This document shows, piece after piece, positions 52,984 through 61,097 of a DNA stretch of 64,000 bases. Numbering within the stretch: position 1 is the stretch's first letter; the number at the start of each line of letters is the position of its first letter. The position numbers and the translations under genes are program-made. Source of the stretch: an uncultured Balneola sp. (lineage in GTDB: Bacteria > Bacteroidota > Rhodothermia > Balneolales > Balneolaceae). The notes under the pieces are model-generated. The model saw only the letters and a list, made by a program, of their open reading frames with translations, made no database searches and was not told where the DNA came from. Location of the stretch: NCBI GenBank assembly GCA_902529365.1, contig CABZWK010000004.1:62001-126000 (forward strand). Direction: 5' to 3'.

Positions 52984-53427
52984 ATGAAAGCTCTAATACA
53001 GCGCGTCACAGAGGCAAAAGTTAACATAAACGGATTAAAAGAAGGCTCCATTAATAAAGGCTTGGTTATTTTTATTGGTTTTACTAATAATGATACGTTT
53101 GAAAAGATTGAATGGGTTGTTCAAAAAATTGCAAAGCTACGTATCTTTTCAGATCAAGAGGGGAAAATGAATAATTCAGTAGAAGATATCCAAGGAGAGT
53201 TATTAATTATATCCCAGTTCACGTTATATGGTTCTGTAAAAAAAGGGACGAGGCCTAGCTTTATTGAAGCAGCGGAACCTGTATTAGCAGAGAATCTATA
53301 TAACTATTTTATAGAATATGCCCGTAAACAAACTACATTAAACATAGAAACGGGAAGTTTTGGTGCTGATATGAAGGTTGAATTAACCAATGATGGACCA
53401 GCAACAATTTTAGTGGAAAAAGAGTAA
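52984..53427 (+). CDS. dtd: D-aminoacyl-tRNA deacylase
   Basis: Editing enzyme that removes D-amino acids (and glycine) from tRNA. 147 residues with both active-site motifs: SQFTLYG at 77-83 and NDGPATI at 136-142, where the usual GPVT reads GPAT, a mild change. N-terminus MKALIQRVTEAKVNINGL is typical. Starts 12 bases after the last DnaA-box-like site. Overlaps nothing; a patatin-like remnant starts 7 bases after its stop. Confidence 0.94.
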   Translation: MKALIQRVTEAKVNINGLKEGSINKGLVIFIGFTNNDTFEKIEWVVQKIAKLRIFSDQEGKMNNSVEDIQGELLIISQFTLYGSVKKGTRPSFIEAAEPVLAENLYNYFIEYARKQTTLNIETGSFGADMKVELTNDGPATILVEKE

Positions 53428-53433
53428 TTAGGA

Positions 53434-53611
53434 ATGAAAAAAGTTCAACTCGTATTAGGTCGCGGCTATGCTAGAGGGATAGCATATATAGCTATAATAG
53501 AAGGGTTGGTTAATGACGGTAAAGAAATTGAGGTTAATTATTGATAATTATAACCCTGAATTATTATTTCGATTACCCATAAAAAGATTTAGAAAAAATG
53601 AATTTGTCTAA
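53434..53611 (+). pseudogene. Remnant of a patatin-like phospholipase gene
   Basis: ATG 53434 starts MKKVQLVLGRGYARGIAYIA, which resembles the patatin N-terminus (LVLGGGGARGLAHIGVLE) with the oxyanion loop GGGxRG changed to LGRGYARG; the frame stops at TGA 53542-53544 after 36 residues. A second frame then reads NPELLFRLPIKRFRKNEFV to TAA 53609-53611, like the end of such proteins. The nucleophile-serine region (GTSMGA) and the rest are missing, so a large internal deletion seems to have left both ends. It overlaps the convergent adk by 4 bases. Confidence 0.5.
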
Positions 53612-54159
53612 ATAACATTTTTAATTCGTTCAAATATAGATTCAACCGAACCTGTACCACCAATAATTTTAACTAATCCTTTTTTTTCGTAATAATTTAA
53701 AACAGGTTTTGTTTCGTTTTTATAAACAGTCAATCTGTTTTTAATACCCTCTACTGTATCGTCAGAACGACCCTGTCCACGAGAAAGGATTCTATTTATT
53801 AGTTCCTCCTCAGGAACCACTAACGATATAAGGGCATCAACAGCGGCATTTTTATTCGCCAACATTTGATCGAAAGATTTAGCTTGAGACACCGTGCGCG
53901 GAAAACCATCAAAAACACATCCTGCAAGATAAATATCTTTAGTAGTTTCTTCTTGAACGAGGCCTACCACGACATCATCAGAAACAAGTTCTCCGGCATC
54001 TAATATAGATTTTACTTTAATTCCGAGAGGAGTTTCGTTTTGTATTGCAGATCGAAACATATTTCCGGTAGACAAATGGGCTAAACCGAAGTGGTTAACT
54101 ATATATTTGGCTTGCGTACCCTTTCCTGCTCCTGGTGGGCCAAATAAAATAATATTCAT
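53608..54159 (-). CDS. adk: Adenylate kinase
   Basis: Interconverts ATP+AMP and 2 ADP. P-loop GPPGAGKGTQ at 7-16, AMP-binding HLSTGNMFRSAI, FDGFPRTVSQA, and a short LID (SRGQGRSDDTVEGI) as in the short-form enzymes lacking the zinc-binding insertion. 183 residues, complete to FERIKNVI. Follows the ribosomal operon on the same strand but after a terminator, so it probably has its own promoter. Confidence 0.96.
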   Translation of the reverse strand: MNIILFGPPGAGKGTQAKYIVNHFGLAHLSTGNMFRSAIQNETPLGIKVKSILDAGELVSDDVVVGLVQEETTKDIYLAGCVFDGFPRTVSQAKSFDQMLANKNAAVDALISLVVPEEELINRILSRGQGRSDDTVEGIKNRLTVYKNETKPVLNYYEKKGLVKIIGGTGSVESIFERIKNVI

Positions 54160-54176
54160 GAGTGAGAGCTATGAAT

Positions 54177-54216
54177 GTTAATAAAGAAAGGTTTCAACCT
54201 TAAACGAGTTGAAACC
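54177..54216 (-). terminator. Rho-independent terminator after rplS
   Basis: On the minus strand GGTTTCAAC (54216-54208) pairs with GTTGAAACC (54198-54190) as a perfect 9-bp stem with a 9-base loop, followed by TTTCTTTATT. It closes the ffh-rpsP-rimM-trmD-rplS operon before adk. Confidence 0.8.
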
Positions 54217-54235
54217 AAGTAGAATAAAAAAGGTG

Positions 54236-54583
54236 TTATTTAGACTCTTTTTCTTTAATACGAGCAGCTTTACCTCGTAATTCACGTAAATAAAAGAGCT
54301 TTGAACGTCTAACTTTTCCGTGTTTTTTCACTTCTATTTTTGCAATAAAAGGAGAGTTCATTGGGAAAATACGCTCGACACCAATACTTCCGCTCATTTT
54401 TCGAACGGTGAAAGTTTTGTTTGGTCCGCTACCGCGTTCCGACAATACAACGCCTTCATACTGCTGAATTCGTTCTTTTTCACCTTCACGTACACGATAA
54501 TGCACATTAACGGTATCACCAGCAGTGAAAGCTGGCATATCGTCATTGATTAGGCTTTGTTCAACTAGTTTTAGCTTGTCCAT
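54236..54583 (-). CDS. rplS: 50S ribosomal protein L19
   Basis: L19 lies at the 30S-50S interface. 115 residues containing [56 protein letters not shown] and [20 protein letters not shown], the standard pattern. Last gene of the ffh-rpsP-rimM-trmD-rplS unit, 58 bases after trmD, and followed by the terminator. Confidence 0.97.
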   Translation of the reverse strand: MDKLKLVEQSLINDDMPAFTAGDTVNVHYRVREGEKERIQQYEGVVLSERGSGPNKTFTVRKMSGSIGVERIFPMNSPFIAKIEVKKHGKVRRSKLFYLRELRGKAARIKEKESK

Positions 54584-54641
54584 AATAGTACCAATGGTAT
54601 TAAATAATAGGTTTGAACCTATTGTTAAGTTAATAATCTTT

Positions 54642-55325
54642 TTAGTCGTCTTTTAATAAATCTTTTCGTCTAGACTTTGTCTTTTCAATTGATTGCTCAT
54701 CTTGCCACGCTTTTATTTTTTTTGGATCGCCCGATCTAAGAACACCTGGAACATGCCACCCATTAAAATCGGCAGGCCGTGTATAGACCGGCGCTTCAAG
54801 CAGCCCATCTTGAAAAGAATCATTAAGCGCACTACCCGCGTCACCGATGGCTCCAGGTAACAGTCGGACAATAGCATCGACAATCATCATTGCGGGCAGT
54901 TCACCCCCTGAGAGAACAACATCACCGGTGCTATATTCCTTTGTTATGAGATGCTCTCGGATTCGTTGGTCAATTCCTTTGTAATGACCACAAAGAATGA
55001 TAATATTTTTTTTAAGGCTTAAGGTGTTTGCTTCTTTTTGTGTAAAAGCGATACCATCTGGCGCTGTAAATATTATCTCGTCATACGAGCGCTGCTCACA
55101 AAGGTGTTTTATACAATCAAAAATAGGTTGGGGACTTAGCACCATTCCTGGATCACCCCCGTACGGATAGTCATCTATTTTTAAATGCTTATCACTTGTA
55201 AAGCTTCGCAAATCGTGAATATGAATATCCACAAGGCTTTTATCTTTAGCTCGCTTAACAATGCTGTGGTCTAAAGGGCCGCTTAATAATGCGGGGACGG
55301 CCGAAATAATATCGAAGCGTATCAT
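54642..55325 (-). CDS. trmD: tRNA (guanine-N1)-methyltransferase TrmD
   Basis: Methylates G37 of tRNAs, protecting reading frame. SPOUT trefoil-knot motifs: [63 protein letters not shown], and the C-terminal [32 protein letters not shown]. 227 residues, slightly short at the end as usual in this phylum. Its ATG overlaps the rimM stop by 4 bases. Confidence 0.97.
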   Translation of the reverse strand: MIRFDIISAVPALLSGPLDHSIVKRAKDKSLVDIHIHDLRSFTSDKHLKIDDYPYGGDPGMVLSPQPIFDCIKHLCEQRSYDEIIFTAPDGIAFTQKEANTLSLKKNIIILCGHYKGIDQRIREHLITKEYSTGDVVLSGGELPAMMIVDAIVRLLPGAIGDAGSALNDSFQDGLLEAPVYTRPADFNGWHVPGVLRSGDPKKIKAWQDEQSIEKTKSRRKDLLKDD

Positions 55326-55870
55326 AAATCTAAGAGGTTATCTACGTTCGAGAATTGAATCGTTTGTTCAGTGGTATTTATCTCTACTAGGTAGGGCTTA
55401 ACTAAGGGTATGAGTAGAGACCCTTTAGTAGTGGCTACCTGAACCAAAGGTTGAACGCTTGGTATATCGGTAGGAATAATGGTACCAATTAACTCACCGT
55501 TTTCGTCGAAGGCAATAAAACCATCATAATTTTTGTTTTTTTCTGGAGCACTATGCGTCCAGTTATCATATAGATGAGTATCAATAAATAAATGATGATG
55601 TTGGATAGCTTCGGCTTGCGACCGATTAGCAATTTGATCAAAAGTGACAAAGAACAAAATGGAGTTCCGTTTATTTTCAGTTCGGATAGACAGAACTCTC
55701 AAGGGGTATAAATCACCTCTATTATTTTTTAAAAAAACGACCAAGTTTCCATGATTGTGAATAACAGAGGGGTCTGGAATTTCCCAAACAACCTTAACCT
55801 CTCCCTGAAGACCATGGGCGCGGTCAATATGACCAATGCTCATAAATCCAGAAGGGCTTGGGTTGCTCAT
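55322..55870 (-). CDS. rimM: 16S rRNA processing protein RimM
   Basis: Assembly factor of the 30S head that binds S19. N-terminal RimM domain with GFMSIGHIDRAHGLQGEVKVVWE (family: G-x3-G-x2-H-G-x2-G-E), and a PRC-barrel C-terminal domain (FIAFDENGELIGTIIPTDIPSVQPLVQV, LLIPLVKPYLVEIN). 182 residues. Placed between rpsP and trmD as in many bacteria, 20 bases after rpsP. Confidence 0.93.
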   Translation of the reverse strand: MSNPSPSGFMSIGHIDRAHGLQGEVKVVWEIPDPSVIHNHGNLVVFLKNNRGDLYPLRVLSIRTENKRNSILFFVTFDQIANRSQAEAIQHHHLFIDTHLYDNWTHSAPEKNKNYDGFIAFDENGELIGTIIPTDIPSVQPLVQVATTKGSLLIPLVKPYLVEINTTEQTIQFSNVDNLLDL

Positions 55871-55890
55871 GGGATTAACTCAAAGGTTAA

Positions 55891-56775
55891 CTACGCTTCT
55901 TTTTTTGCTTCCCAAGCAGCCAAAACCGTTTTACGCGTTTCGCCATCAGCTACAAAGCCCTCAAGGTCTTCTAAAGGGGTCGCTGCTATATGATTAATCG
56001 CGCCCTTGGCTGTCATATCTGCGGAGCTTTTTACGGATGGCTCTTCTGTTTCGCTGCTTGTTTCTTCAGGCTGTTTAGTAGGGGTCGCTTCTTCAGCGGT
56101 CGTTGATTCTACTTCCTCTGAAACCAACTCAGTTGATTCCTCTGCTTTTTCTTCTGTCTCGGCTTCTGCATTAGGACTTGCTGTTTCTTCCGTTACAACC
56201 CCATCTTCTTCAGGAGGAGTCTTTTTGGTGATTACTTCAGCCGTCGCCTCTACCTCTACTTCTGGCGCAGATTCTTCTGACACTTCATTTTCGGTGGCTT
56301 CAGCAACCTTTGTTTCAGCAGCTTTTTCGGCTTCTTGTGCCATTTCAGCAGCAGCAGTGCTAGCTTTTTGCTCTATTTGCTTCTTTACTTCTTTCTCTTC
56401 AGCAATTAGAGTAGCACGAACCTGTTCTTTTCGAGTGACTTCTGTTTTTGCTTTTGCTTCACGAGCCACTTTCCACTCTTCAAGTGCTGCAGTAATTTCT
56501 TCTTCACTTTTGCCCCACATTTGTAGGTGACGCTTGTATAGAAAGCCTTCATGACGAAGAATTTTTTCAACCGCATCGGTTGGCTTAGCGCCATTGTCTA
56601 ACCAATAGCTGATGCGCTCTTCGTTAATTGTGGTTTCTTTTTTTTCAGTTACCCCATCATAACGGCCAACCTGCTCTATTATTCGACCATCGCGTGGTGA
56701 ACGGCTGTCAGCAACTACGATATGATAAATAGGACGGCGTATACGCCCCTTACGTTGTAGTCTAATTTTAATCAA
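55891..56775 (-). CDS. rpsP: 30S ribosomal protein S16 with long acidic C-terminal extension
   Basis: Residues 1-85 are ordinary S16 (MIKIRLQRKGRIRRPIYHIVVADSR, IEQVGRYDG, RISYWLDNGAKPTDAVEKIL). The other 200 residues are an extension: first a helical charged stretch (KSEEEITAALEEWKVAREAKAKTEV), then a low-complexity Ala/Glu/Thr/Val/Ser linker of about 110 residues, and at the very end a compact helical motif, INHIAATPLEDLEGFVADGETRKTVLAAWEAKKE. S16 proper is 80-90 residues; shorter extensions of this type occur in Bacteroidota relatives, but this one is long. The terminal motif may dock another ribosomal or accessory protein. 37 bases after ffh. Confidence 0.95.
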   Translation of the reverse strand: MIKIRLQRKGRIRRPIYHIVVADSRSPRDGRIIEQVGRYDGVTEKKETTINEERISYWLDNGAKPTDAVEKILRHEGFLYKRHLQMWGKSEEEITAALEEWKVAREAKAKTEVTRKEQVRATLIAEEKEVKKQIEQKASTAAAEMAQEAEKAAETKVAEATENEVSEESAPEVEVEATAEVITKKTPPEEDGVVTEETASPNAEAETEEKAEESTELVSEEVESTTAEEATPTKQPEETSSETEEPSVKSSADMTAKGAINHIAATPLEDLEGFVADGETRKTVLAAWEAKKEA

Positions 56776-56811
56776 TGATTTATCCTCAGTTGAGTTGTTG
56801 TTTAATGCTTG

Positions 56812-58152
56812 TTACCGCCCTAGAGACATATTTTTGAGTCCCTGAAGCGCGCGTCCTGTTTTTCCCATTTTTGACATGTTTTTTATCATTTTCTTCATCT
56901 GGTCGAACTGTTTTATAAGATCATTTATTTCTTTAACAGTTCTACCGGAACCCTTAGCAATACGTCTACGGCGAGATCCATTTAGAATTTCAGGATTCCG
57001 CCGCTCCTCCGGCGTCATAGAATAGATAATGGATTCAACGGGCTTAAAAGCATCATCATTGATTTCTGCATCTTCTATTGCTTTGCTGGCGCCGGGGATC
57101 ATTTTGACGAGATCACCTAAGTCTCCCATCTTTTTCACTTTTTGAATTTGATCGAGAAAATCTTCCAAGTCGAATTTATCGGAGCGTATTTTCTTTTGGA
57201 GCTTTTGAGCTTCTTGTTCATCAAATTCCCGTTGAGCGCGCTCAACTAACGATACAACATCTCCCATACCCAAAATTCTTTGGGCCATTCGATCAGGGAA
57301 GAAGGGGCTTAAAGCATCTAACTTTTCACCCGTACCCACAAACTTGATGGGTTTGTTGACGACCGATTTAATAGAGAGCGCAGCTCCCCCACGGGTGTCC
57401 CCATCTAATTTTGTAAGTACTACTCCATTATAGTTAATGCGCTCATTGAACTCTTTTGCAGTGTTAACAGCGTCTTGACCCGTCATAGAATCTACTACAA
57501 ATAGAATTTCAGAAGGGTTGATTTGTCTCTTTATTTCTGCAACTTCATTCATCATCTCTTCGTCCACGTGTAAACGCCCAGCGGTATCAATAATAACAGT
57601 GTCCATAGCTAAACTACGGGCCATTGATACGGCTTCTTTAGCGACTCGAACGGCATCTTTTTGCTCAATCGAGTACACGGGAACATCCACTTGTGATCCA
57701 AGTGTTTTTAACTGGTTTACGGCAGCAGGGCGATAAACATCGGCGGCAGCAAGAAGCGGATTCCTTTTATGCTCCTGCTTAAGGTATCTGGCTAATTTAC
57801 CCGCAAAGGTAGTTTTACCAGAACCTTGTAATCCAGCTATGAGAATGACGGTTGGAGGAGTGTCGGCAAAATTGATTGTAGATGGATTTCCACCAAATGT
57901 TTCGACTAGCTCGTCATACACAATTTTGGTGAATTGCTGGCCAGGATTAATGCTGGTCAATACATCCGATCCCAATACCTTGTCTTTTACCTCCGAGGTA
58001 AACGTTCGGGCAACCTCATAGTTGACATCAGCATCCAATAATGCCCGGCGTATCTCACGTACAGTCTCAGCGATGTTCACCTCGGTGATGCGCGCCTCGC
58101 CTTTCAGACCCTGAAAAGCTTTTTCTAAGCTGGATGATAATTGTTCAAACAT
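56812..58152 (-). CDS. ffh: Signal recognition particle protein Ffh
   Basis: SRP54 GTPase that binds signal peptides. Helical N domain; G domain with GLQGSGKTTFAGKLARYL, ADVYRPAAVNQLKTL, DTAGRLHVDEEMM, TKLDGDTRGGAAL; then the Met-rich M domain (PGASKAIEDAEINDD, EERRNPEILNGSRRRRIAKGSG, FDQMKKMIKNMSKMGKTG). 446 residues. First gene of the ribosomal operon; the inferred promoter at 58187-58217 contains a DnaA-box-like site. Confidence 0.97.
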   Translation of the reverse strand: MFEQLSSSLEKAFQGLKGEARITEVNIAETVREIRRALLDADVNYEVARTFTSEVKDKVLGSDVLTSINPGQQFTKIVYDELVETFGGNPSTINFADTPPTVILIAGLQGSGKTTFAGKLARYLKQEHKRNPLLAAADVYRPAAVNQLKTLGSQVDVPVYSIEQKDAVRVAKEAVSMARSLAMDTVIIDTAGRLHVDEEMMNEVAEIKRQINPSEILFVVDSMTGQDAVNTAKEFNERINYNGVVLTKLDGDTRGGAALSIKSVVNKPIKFVGTGEKLDALSPFFPDRMAQRILGMGDVVSLVERAQREFDEQEAQKLQKKIRSDKFDLEDFLDQIQKVKKMGDLGDLVKMIPGASKAIEDAEINDDAFKPVESIIYSMTPEERRNPEILNGSRRRRIAKGSGRTVKEINDLIKQFDQMKKMIKNMSKMGKTGRALQGLKNMSLGR

Positions 58153-58186
58153 GGTTTACAGGTAGTTCCGTTTGTTTTAGAGCCTA

Positions 58187-58217
58187 CAAAAATACGGCAT
58201 TAAAATGGGCTTATCAA
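58187..58217 (-). promoter_or_regulatory. Bacteroidota-type promoter of the ffh operon
   Basis: On the minus strand TTG (58217-58215) is followed after 20 bases by TATTTTTG (58194-58187), matching TTG-N20-TAnnTTTG. Predicted start near 58180, about 28 bases before the ffh ATG. The -33 TTG lies inside the DnaA-box-like TTATCAACA. Confidence 0.55.
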
Positions 58218-58232
58218 CATTAATGTGGATAA
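58211..58232. promoter_or_regulatory. Facing pair of DnaA boxes at the ffh promoter
   Basis: TTATCAACA (58211-58219, 8 of 9) and TGTGGATAA (58224-58232, reverse complement of a perfect TTATCCACA) face each other 4 bases apart. The first box contains the -33 element of the ffh promoter, so bound DnaA would compete with RNA polymerase. Confidence 0.55.
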
Positions 58233-58325
58233 TTATTAAAAAAGATAGGTCCTTGTTTTGCCGTTCTTTTTTAGCCAAAACAGTGGTATTTTAATCGCTA
58301 TAATCATTAATAGAATCTATTATTC

Positions 58326-59162
58326 ATGAGCAAAGAAAGATACGGGCTGTTAAAAGGAAAGAAAGGAATTATTTTTGGGGCGCTTGATGATCGCAGTATT
58401 GCGTGGAGGATTGCTCTTGCGTGTAAAAGGGAGGGGGCTGAGTTTGTGCTGTCAAATGCACCTATAGCGTTAAGATTAGGCACATTAACCGCTCTTTCTG
58501 AAGAAACAGGAGCGCCAATTATCCCGTGTGACGTTACCAGCGATGACGAAATTGAGTCGCTTGTTGACCAGGTGAAAGAACATTTTGGCGGCGGAGTGGA
58601 CTTTGTATTACATGCCATTGGGATGTCTCCTAATATTCGAAAGAAAAAAGAATATACCGACCTTAATTATAAGTGGTTTCAGCAGTCTCTTGATATATCA
58701 GCCATATCACTACACCGGATTTTACACCACATAGACGCTAAAGGAGGCTTGAATGATGGGGCTTCTGTAGTTGCGCTATCGTACATTGGTGCGCAGCGAA
58801 TTTTTAGTAAGTATTCCGACATGAACGATGCTAAAGCCCTATTGGAAAGCATTGCGCGGAACTATGGTAGCCGATTAGCAAAAAATGGGATTAGAGTAAA
58901 TACGGTTTCTCAGGCGCCTACAAAAACCTCTGCGGGCTCGGGTATTAAAAACTTTGATGGCATGTACACTTTCGCTGAAAAATTGTCTCCACTTGGAAAC
59001 CCATCAGCAGATGATTGCGCAGATTATTGTGTAACCTTGTTTTCTGACCTAACCCGAAAAGTGACCATGCAGAATTTATATCATGACGGCGGCTTTGTTA
59101 CCTCGGGCTTTTCAGAAGAACTATTGGATGATTTAGCCCGCTTGTATACCGAAATTAATTAG
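58326..59162 (+). CDS. fabI: Enoyl-[acyl-carrier-protein] reductase (FabI type)
   Basis: NADH-dependent last reduction of each fatty acid elongation cycle. FabI landmarks: KGIIFGALDDRSIAWRIA at the cofactor end, CDVTSDDEIESL, FVLHAIGMS, and the catalytic Tyr/Lys region SYIGAQRIFSKYSDMNDAKALLESIARNYG, where MG before AKA is ND, a small departure from E. coli FabI. 278 residues, N-terminal YGLLKGKKG. Divergent from ffh across a gap holding the DnaA-box pair; ruvC starts 1 base after its stop region. Confidence 0.9.
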   Translation: MSKERYGLLKGKKGIIFGALDDRSIAWRIALACKREGAEFVLSNAPIALRLGTLTALSEETGAPIIPCDVTSDDEIESLVDQVKEHFGGGVDFVLHAIGMSPNIRKKKEYTDLNYKWFQQSLDISAISLHRILHHIDAKGGLNDGASVVALSYIGAQRIFSKYSDMNDAKALLESIARNYGSRLAKNGIRVNTVSQAPTKTSAGSGIKNFDGMYTFAEKLSPLGNPSADDCADYCVTLFSDLTRKVTMQNLYHDGGFVTSGFSEELLDDLARLYTEIN

Positions 59163-59163
59163 T

Positions 59164-59730
59164 ATGTCAAACCTAATCCTTGGAATCGACCCCGGCTCCC
59201 GCGTGATGGGGTATGCGGTGTTGTCAGAGGATCGGGATAAATTGACGGCCCTTCGTTGCGATGTTATACGATTGGCTCACATCGAAAATCATACGGACCG
59301 GTTGAACGTTATTTTTGAAAAAGTCACCGCCTTAATCAGCTCTATAAACCCGACTAGTTGCGCTATTGAAACACCTATCTATGGGGTTGATCCTCAAGCA
59401 ATGCTAAAGCTTGGGCGCGCTCAGGCGGCTGCTATTTTGGCCATGAAGCAGCAAGGAAGAGAGGTACATGAGTATTATCCAAAAGAAGTAAAAAAAGCTA
59501 TTACTGGCAACGGGAATGCAAGCAAAGAACAGGTTGCTTTTATGTTGGGGAAAATGGTAAAACTACCAAACGAAAAACTAACCAATGATGCTACAGATGC
59601 GCTGGCGGTAGCATGGTGCCACAATATGAACATAAAAGGAGCAAAAACAAGAAAACAACTTCACCAGAATAACAAGAAGGGGGATTGGGCGGCTTTTGTT
59701 GCGGATCACCCAAGCAGAGTGAAGTCATGA
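59164..59730 (+). CDS. ruvC: Crossover junction endodeoxyribonuclease RuvC
   Basis: Holliday junction resolvase, an RNase H fold with four acidic residues: Asp9 (GIDPGSR), Glu69 (AIETPIYG), and Asp142/Asp145 in LTNDATDALAVAWCH. The QAMLKLGRAQAAAILA helix is typical. 188 residues, slightly longer than E. coli RuvC, with a basic tail. TGA overlaps the ruvA ATG (59727-59730), and the start lies 1 base beyond the fabI stop, so the three are one operon. Confidence 0.95.
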   Translation: MSNLILGIDPGSRVMGYAVLSEDRDKLTALRCDVIRLAHIENHTDRLNVIFEKVTALISSINPTSCAIETPIYGVDPQAMLKLGRAQAAAILAMKQQGREVHEYYPKEVKKAITGNGNASKEQVAFMLGKMVKLPNEKLTNDATDALAVAWCHNMNIKGAKTRKQLHQNNKKGDWAAFVADHPSRVKS

Positions 59731-60329
59731 TACGTTTCTTAGAAGGGGTGCTCGAAGAAAGAGAAAGTTTAGGCGTTGTCGTTAATGTTCATGGCGTTGG
59801 CTATGGGCTAAGCTGCTCTCAGTTTACTCTAGAAGAGTTACCCGCAACAGGAGAAAAGGTAAGACTGTTGGTTTATCACCATATAACGGATAATGATCAA
59901 CGTTTGTTTGGATTCAATAGTACAGCAGAAAAAATCCTGTTCGAACAATTAATCACCGTAAAAGGGGTTGGTCCCAAACTGGGCGTAACCATCTTAAGTG
60001 GGATGCCCATTAATGAATTGATGAGCGCTATTATAAATGGTCAAGCAGTAATACTTTCAAAAATACCAGGCATAGGAAAAAAATCAGCAGAACGAATTAT
60101 TCTCGAGCTTCGTGAAAAGGTGGCGGATACACCAGTCCGTGGGGAAGGAGTTGAAGGGGGAGGCATGAGTGGGTTTAACAATGTTGCAATGGAAGCGGTT
60201 CAGGCGCTATGCTCACTCGGCTTCCGAGCCAAAGACGCCGAAGAGGTTGTTGCCAAAATCCAGACAAAGGGCCGGGCTGTGGAGCTTTCCGATTTAATAA
60301 AGCAGTCATTGAAAACCTTAAAATCCTAG
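59727..60329 (+). CDS. ruvA: Holliday junction branch migration protein RuvA
   Basis: Tetrameric junction-binding partner of RuvB. I start at ATG 59727 (MIRFLEGVLEERESL) overlapping ruvC by 4 bases; extending upstream in frame would overlap ruvC by 46 bases with unlikely sequence. Domains: OB fold (VVNVHGVGYGL), two HhH motifs (LITVKGVGPKLGVTILS, LSKIPGIGKKSAERIILEL), and the C-terminal RuvB-binding domain (AVQALCSLGFRAKDAEEVV). 200 residues. The linker to the C-domain is Gly-rich (EGVEGGGMSGF). Confidence 0.96.
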   Translation: MIRFLEGVLEERESLGVVVNVHGVGYGLSCSQFTLEELPATGEKVRLLVYHHITDNDQRLFGFNSTAEKILFEQLITVKGVGPKLGVTILSGMPINELMSAIINGQAVILSKIPGIGKKSAERIILELREKVADTPVRGEGVEGGGMSGFNNVAMEAVQALCSLGFRAKDAEEVVAKIQTKGRAVELSDLIKQSLKTLKS

Positions 60330-60419
60330 CGATTGCTTAACAATTTCTTTATTTCCAATTTGCAAAAGAGTTGGGTACCATTAAATTATAGTTATTACTC
60401 TAAAATAAATCCTGCCGCT

Positions 60420-61097
60420 GTGTCCAAACAAACCATATTAGTAGTAGATGATGAACGTGATTTACTTGATTTGATTGAGTATAACCTGAAAAAAGAAGGG
60501 TTCAAGGTTCTCAAAGCTGAAAATGGCGAAGAAGGTATAAGCAAAGCTAAAGAGCATAAGCCAGACTTGATTTTACTGGACATAATGATGCCGAAGATGG
60601 ACGGCCTTGAGGCTGTTGAAATTATGCGAAAAGACGATGATCTGAAGAAAACCCCCATCATATTTTTGACCGCTAGAAGTGATGAAAAAACGGAGATTGA
60701 CGGGTTGAATAAAGGTGGGGATGACTATATTACAAAACCTATTAGCACAACTAAGTTAGTTTCTAGGATTAAGGCGGTCCTAAGACGGTTTGACGATTCT
60801 GGGCAAACAGCGAATAAATTAGAAGTACACGATTTACAAATCGATAAAGATCGCTACATCGTGTTACAAGAAGACAATGAATTTCAGCTCCCCCGGAAAG
60901 AATTTGAGCTCTTGTTTTTCTTAGCGAGCAGAAAGGGGAAGGTACTCGATCGACAAACCCTACTAAATAAGGTGTGGGGGGATAATATTTACGTGGTGGA
61001 TCGGACGGTTGATGTGCATGTGCGTAAAATTAGAGAAAAATTAGGCGACCATTACATTGAAACCGTGAAAGGTGTGGGATATCGATTTAAAGAATGA
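60420..61097 (+). CDS. Response regulator, OmpR/PhoB family
   Basis: Receiver domain with acidic pair Asp10-Asp11, phosphoryl acceptor Asp54 in LILLDIMMPKMDG, Thr84 in IFLTAR and Lys106 in YITKPI; then a winged helix of the OmpR/PhoB type (EFELLFFLASRKGKVLDRQTLLNKVWG, VDVHVRKIREKLG). From GTG 60420 the protein is 225 residues; a TTG at 60333 lies in frame upstream but adds an unlikely N-terminus. It overlaps the histidine kinase gene by 4 bases; together they look PhoB/PhoR-like, so phosphate sensing is possible but not shown. Confidence 0.92.
   Translation: MSKQTILVVDDERDLLDLIEYNLKKEGFKVLKAENGEEGISKAKEHKPDLILLDIMMPKMDGLEAVEIMRKDDDLKKTPIIFLTARSDEKTEIDGLNKGGDDYITKPISTTKLVSRIKAVLRRFDDSGQTANKLEVHDLQIDKDRYIVLQEDNEFQLPRKEFELLFFLASRKGKVLDRQTLLNKVWGDNIYVVDRTVDVHVRKIREKLGDHYIETVKGVGYRFKE

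Noticed and set aside
56006..56530. 174-codon Ser/Ala/Val-rich frame on the plus strand
   Set aside because: It is the complement of the Glu/Ala/Thr-rich S16 tail; low complexity keeps the opposite strand open.
52512..58152. GC-skew switch around the candidate origin
   Set aside because: Hand counts of six 60-base lines from plus-strand genes on each side gave G/C ratios of about 1.25 (left) and 1.18 (right), showing no switch; too little sequence to use either way.
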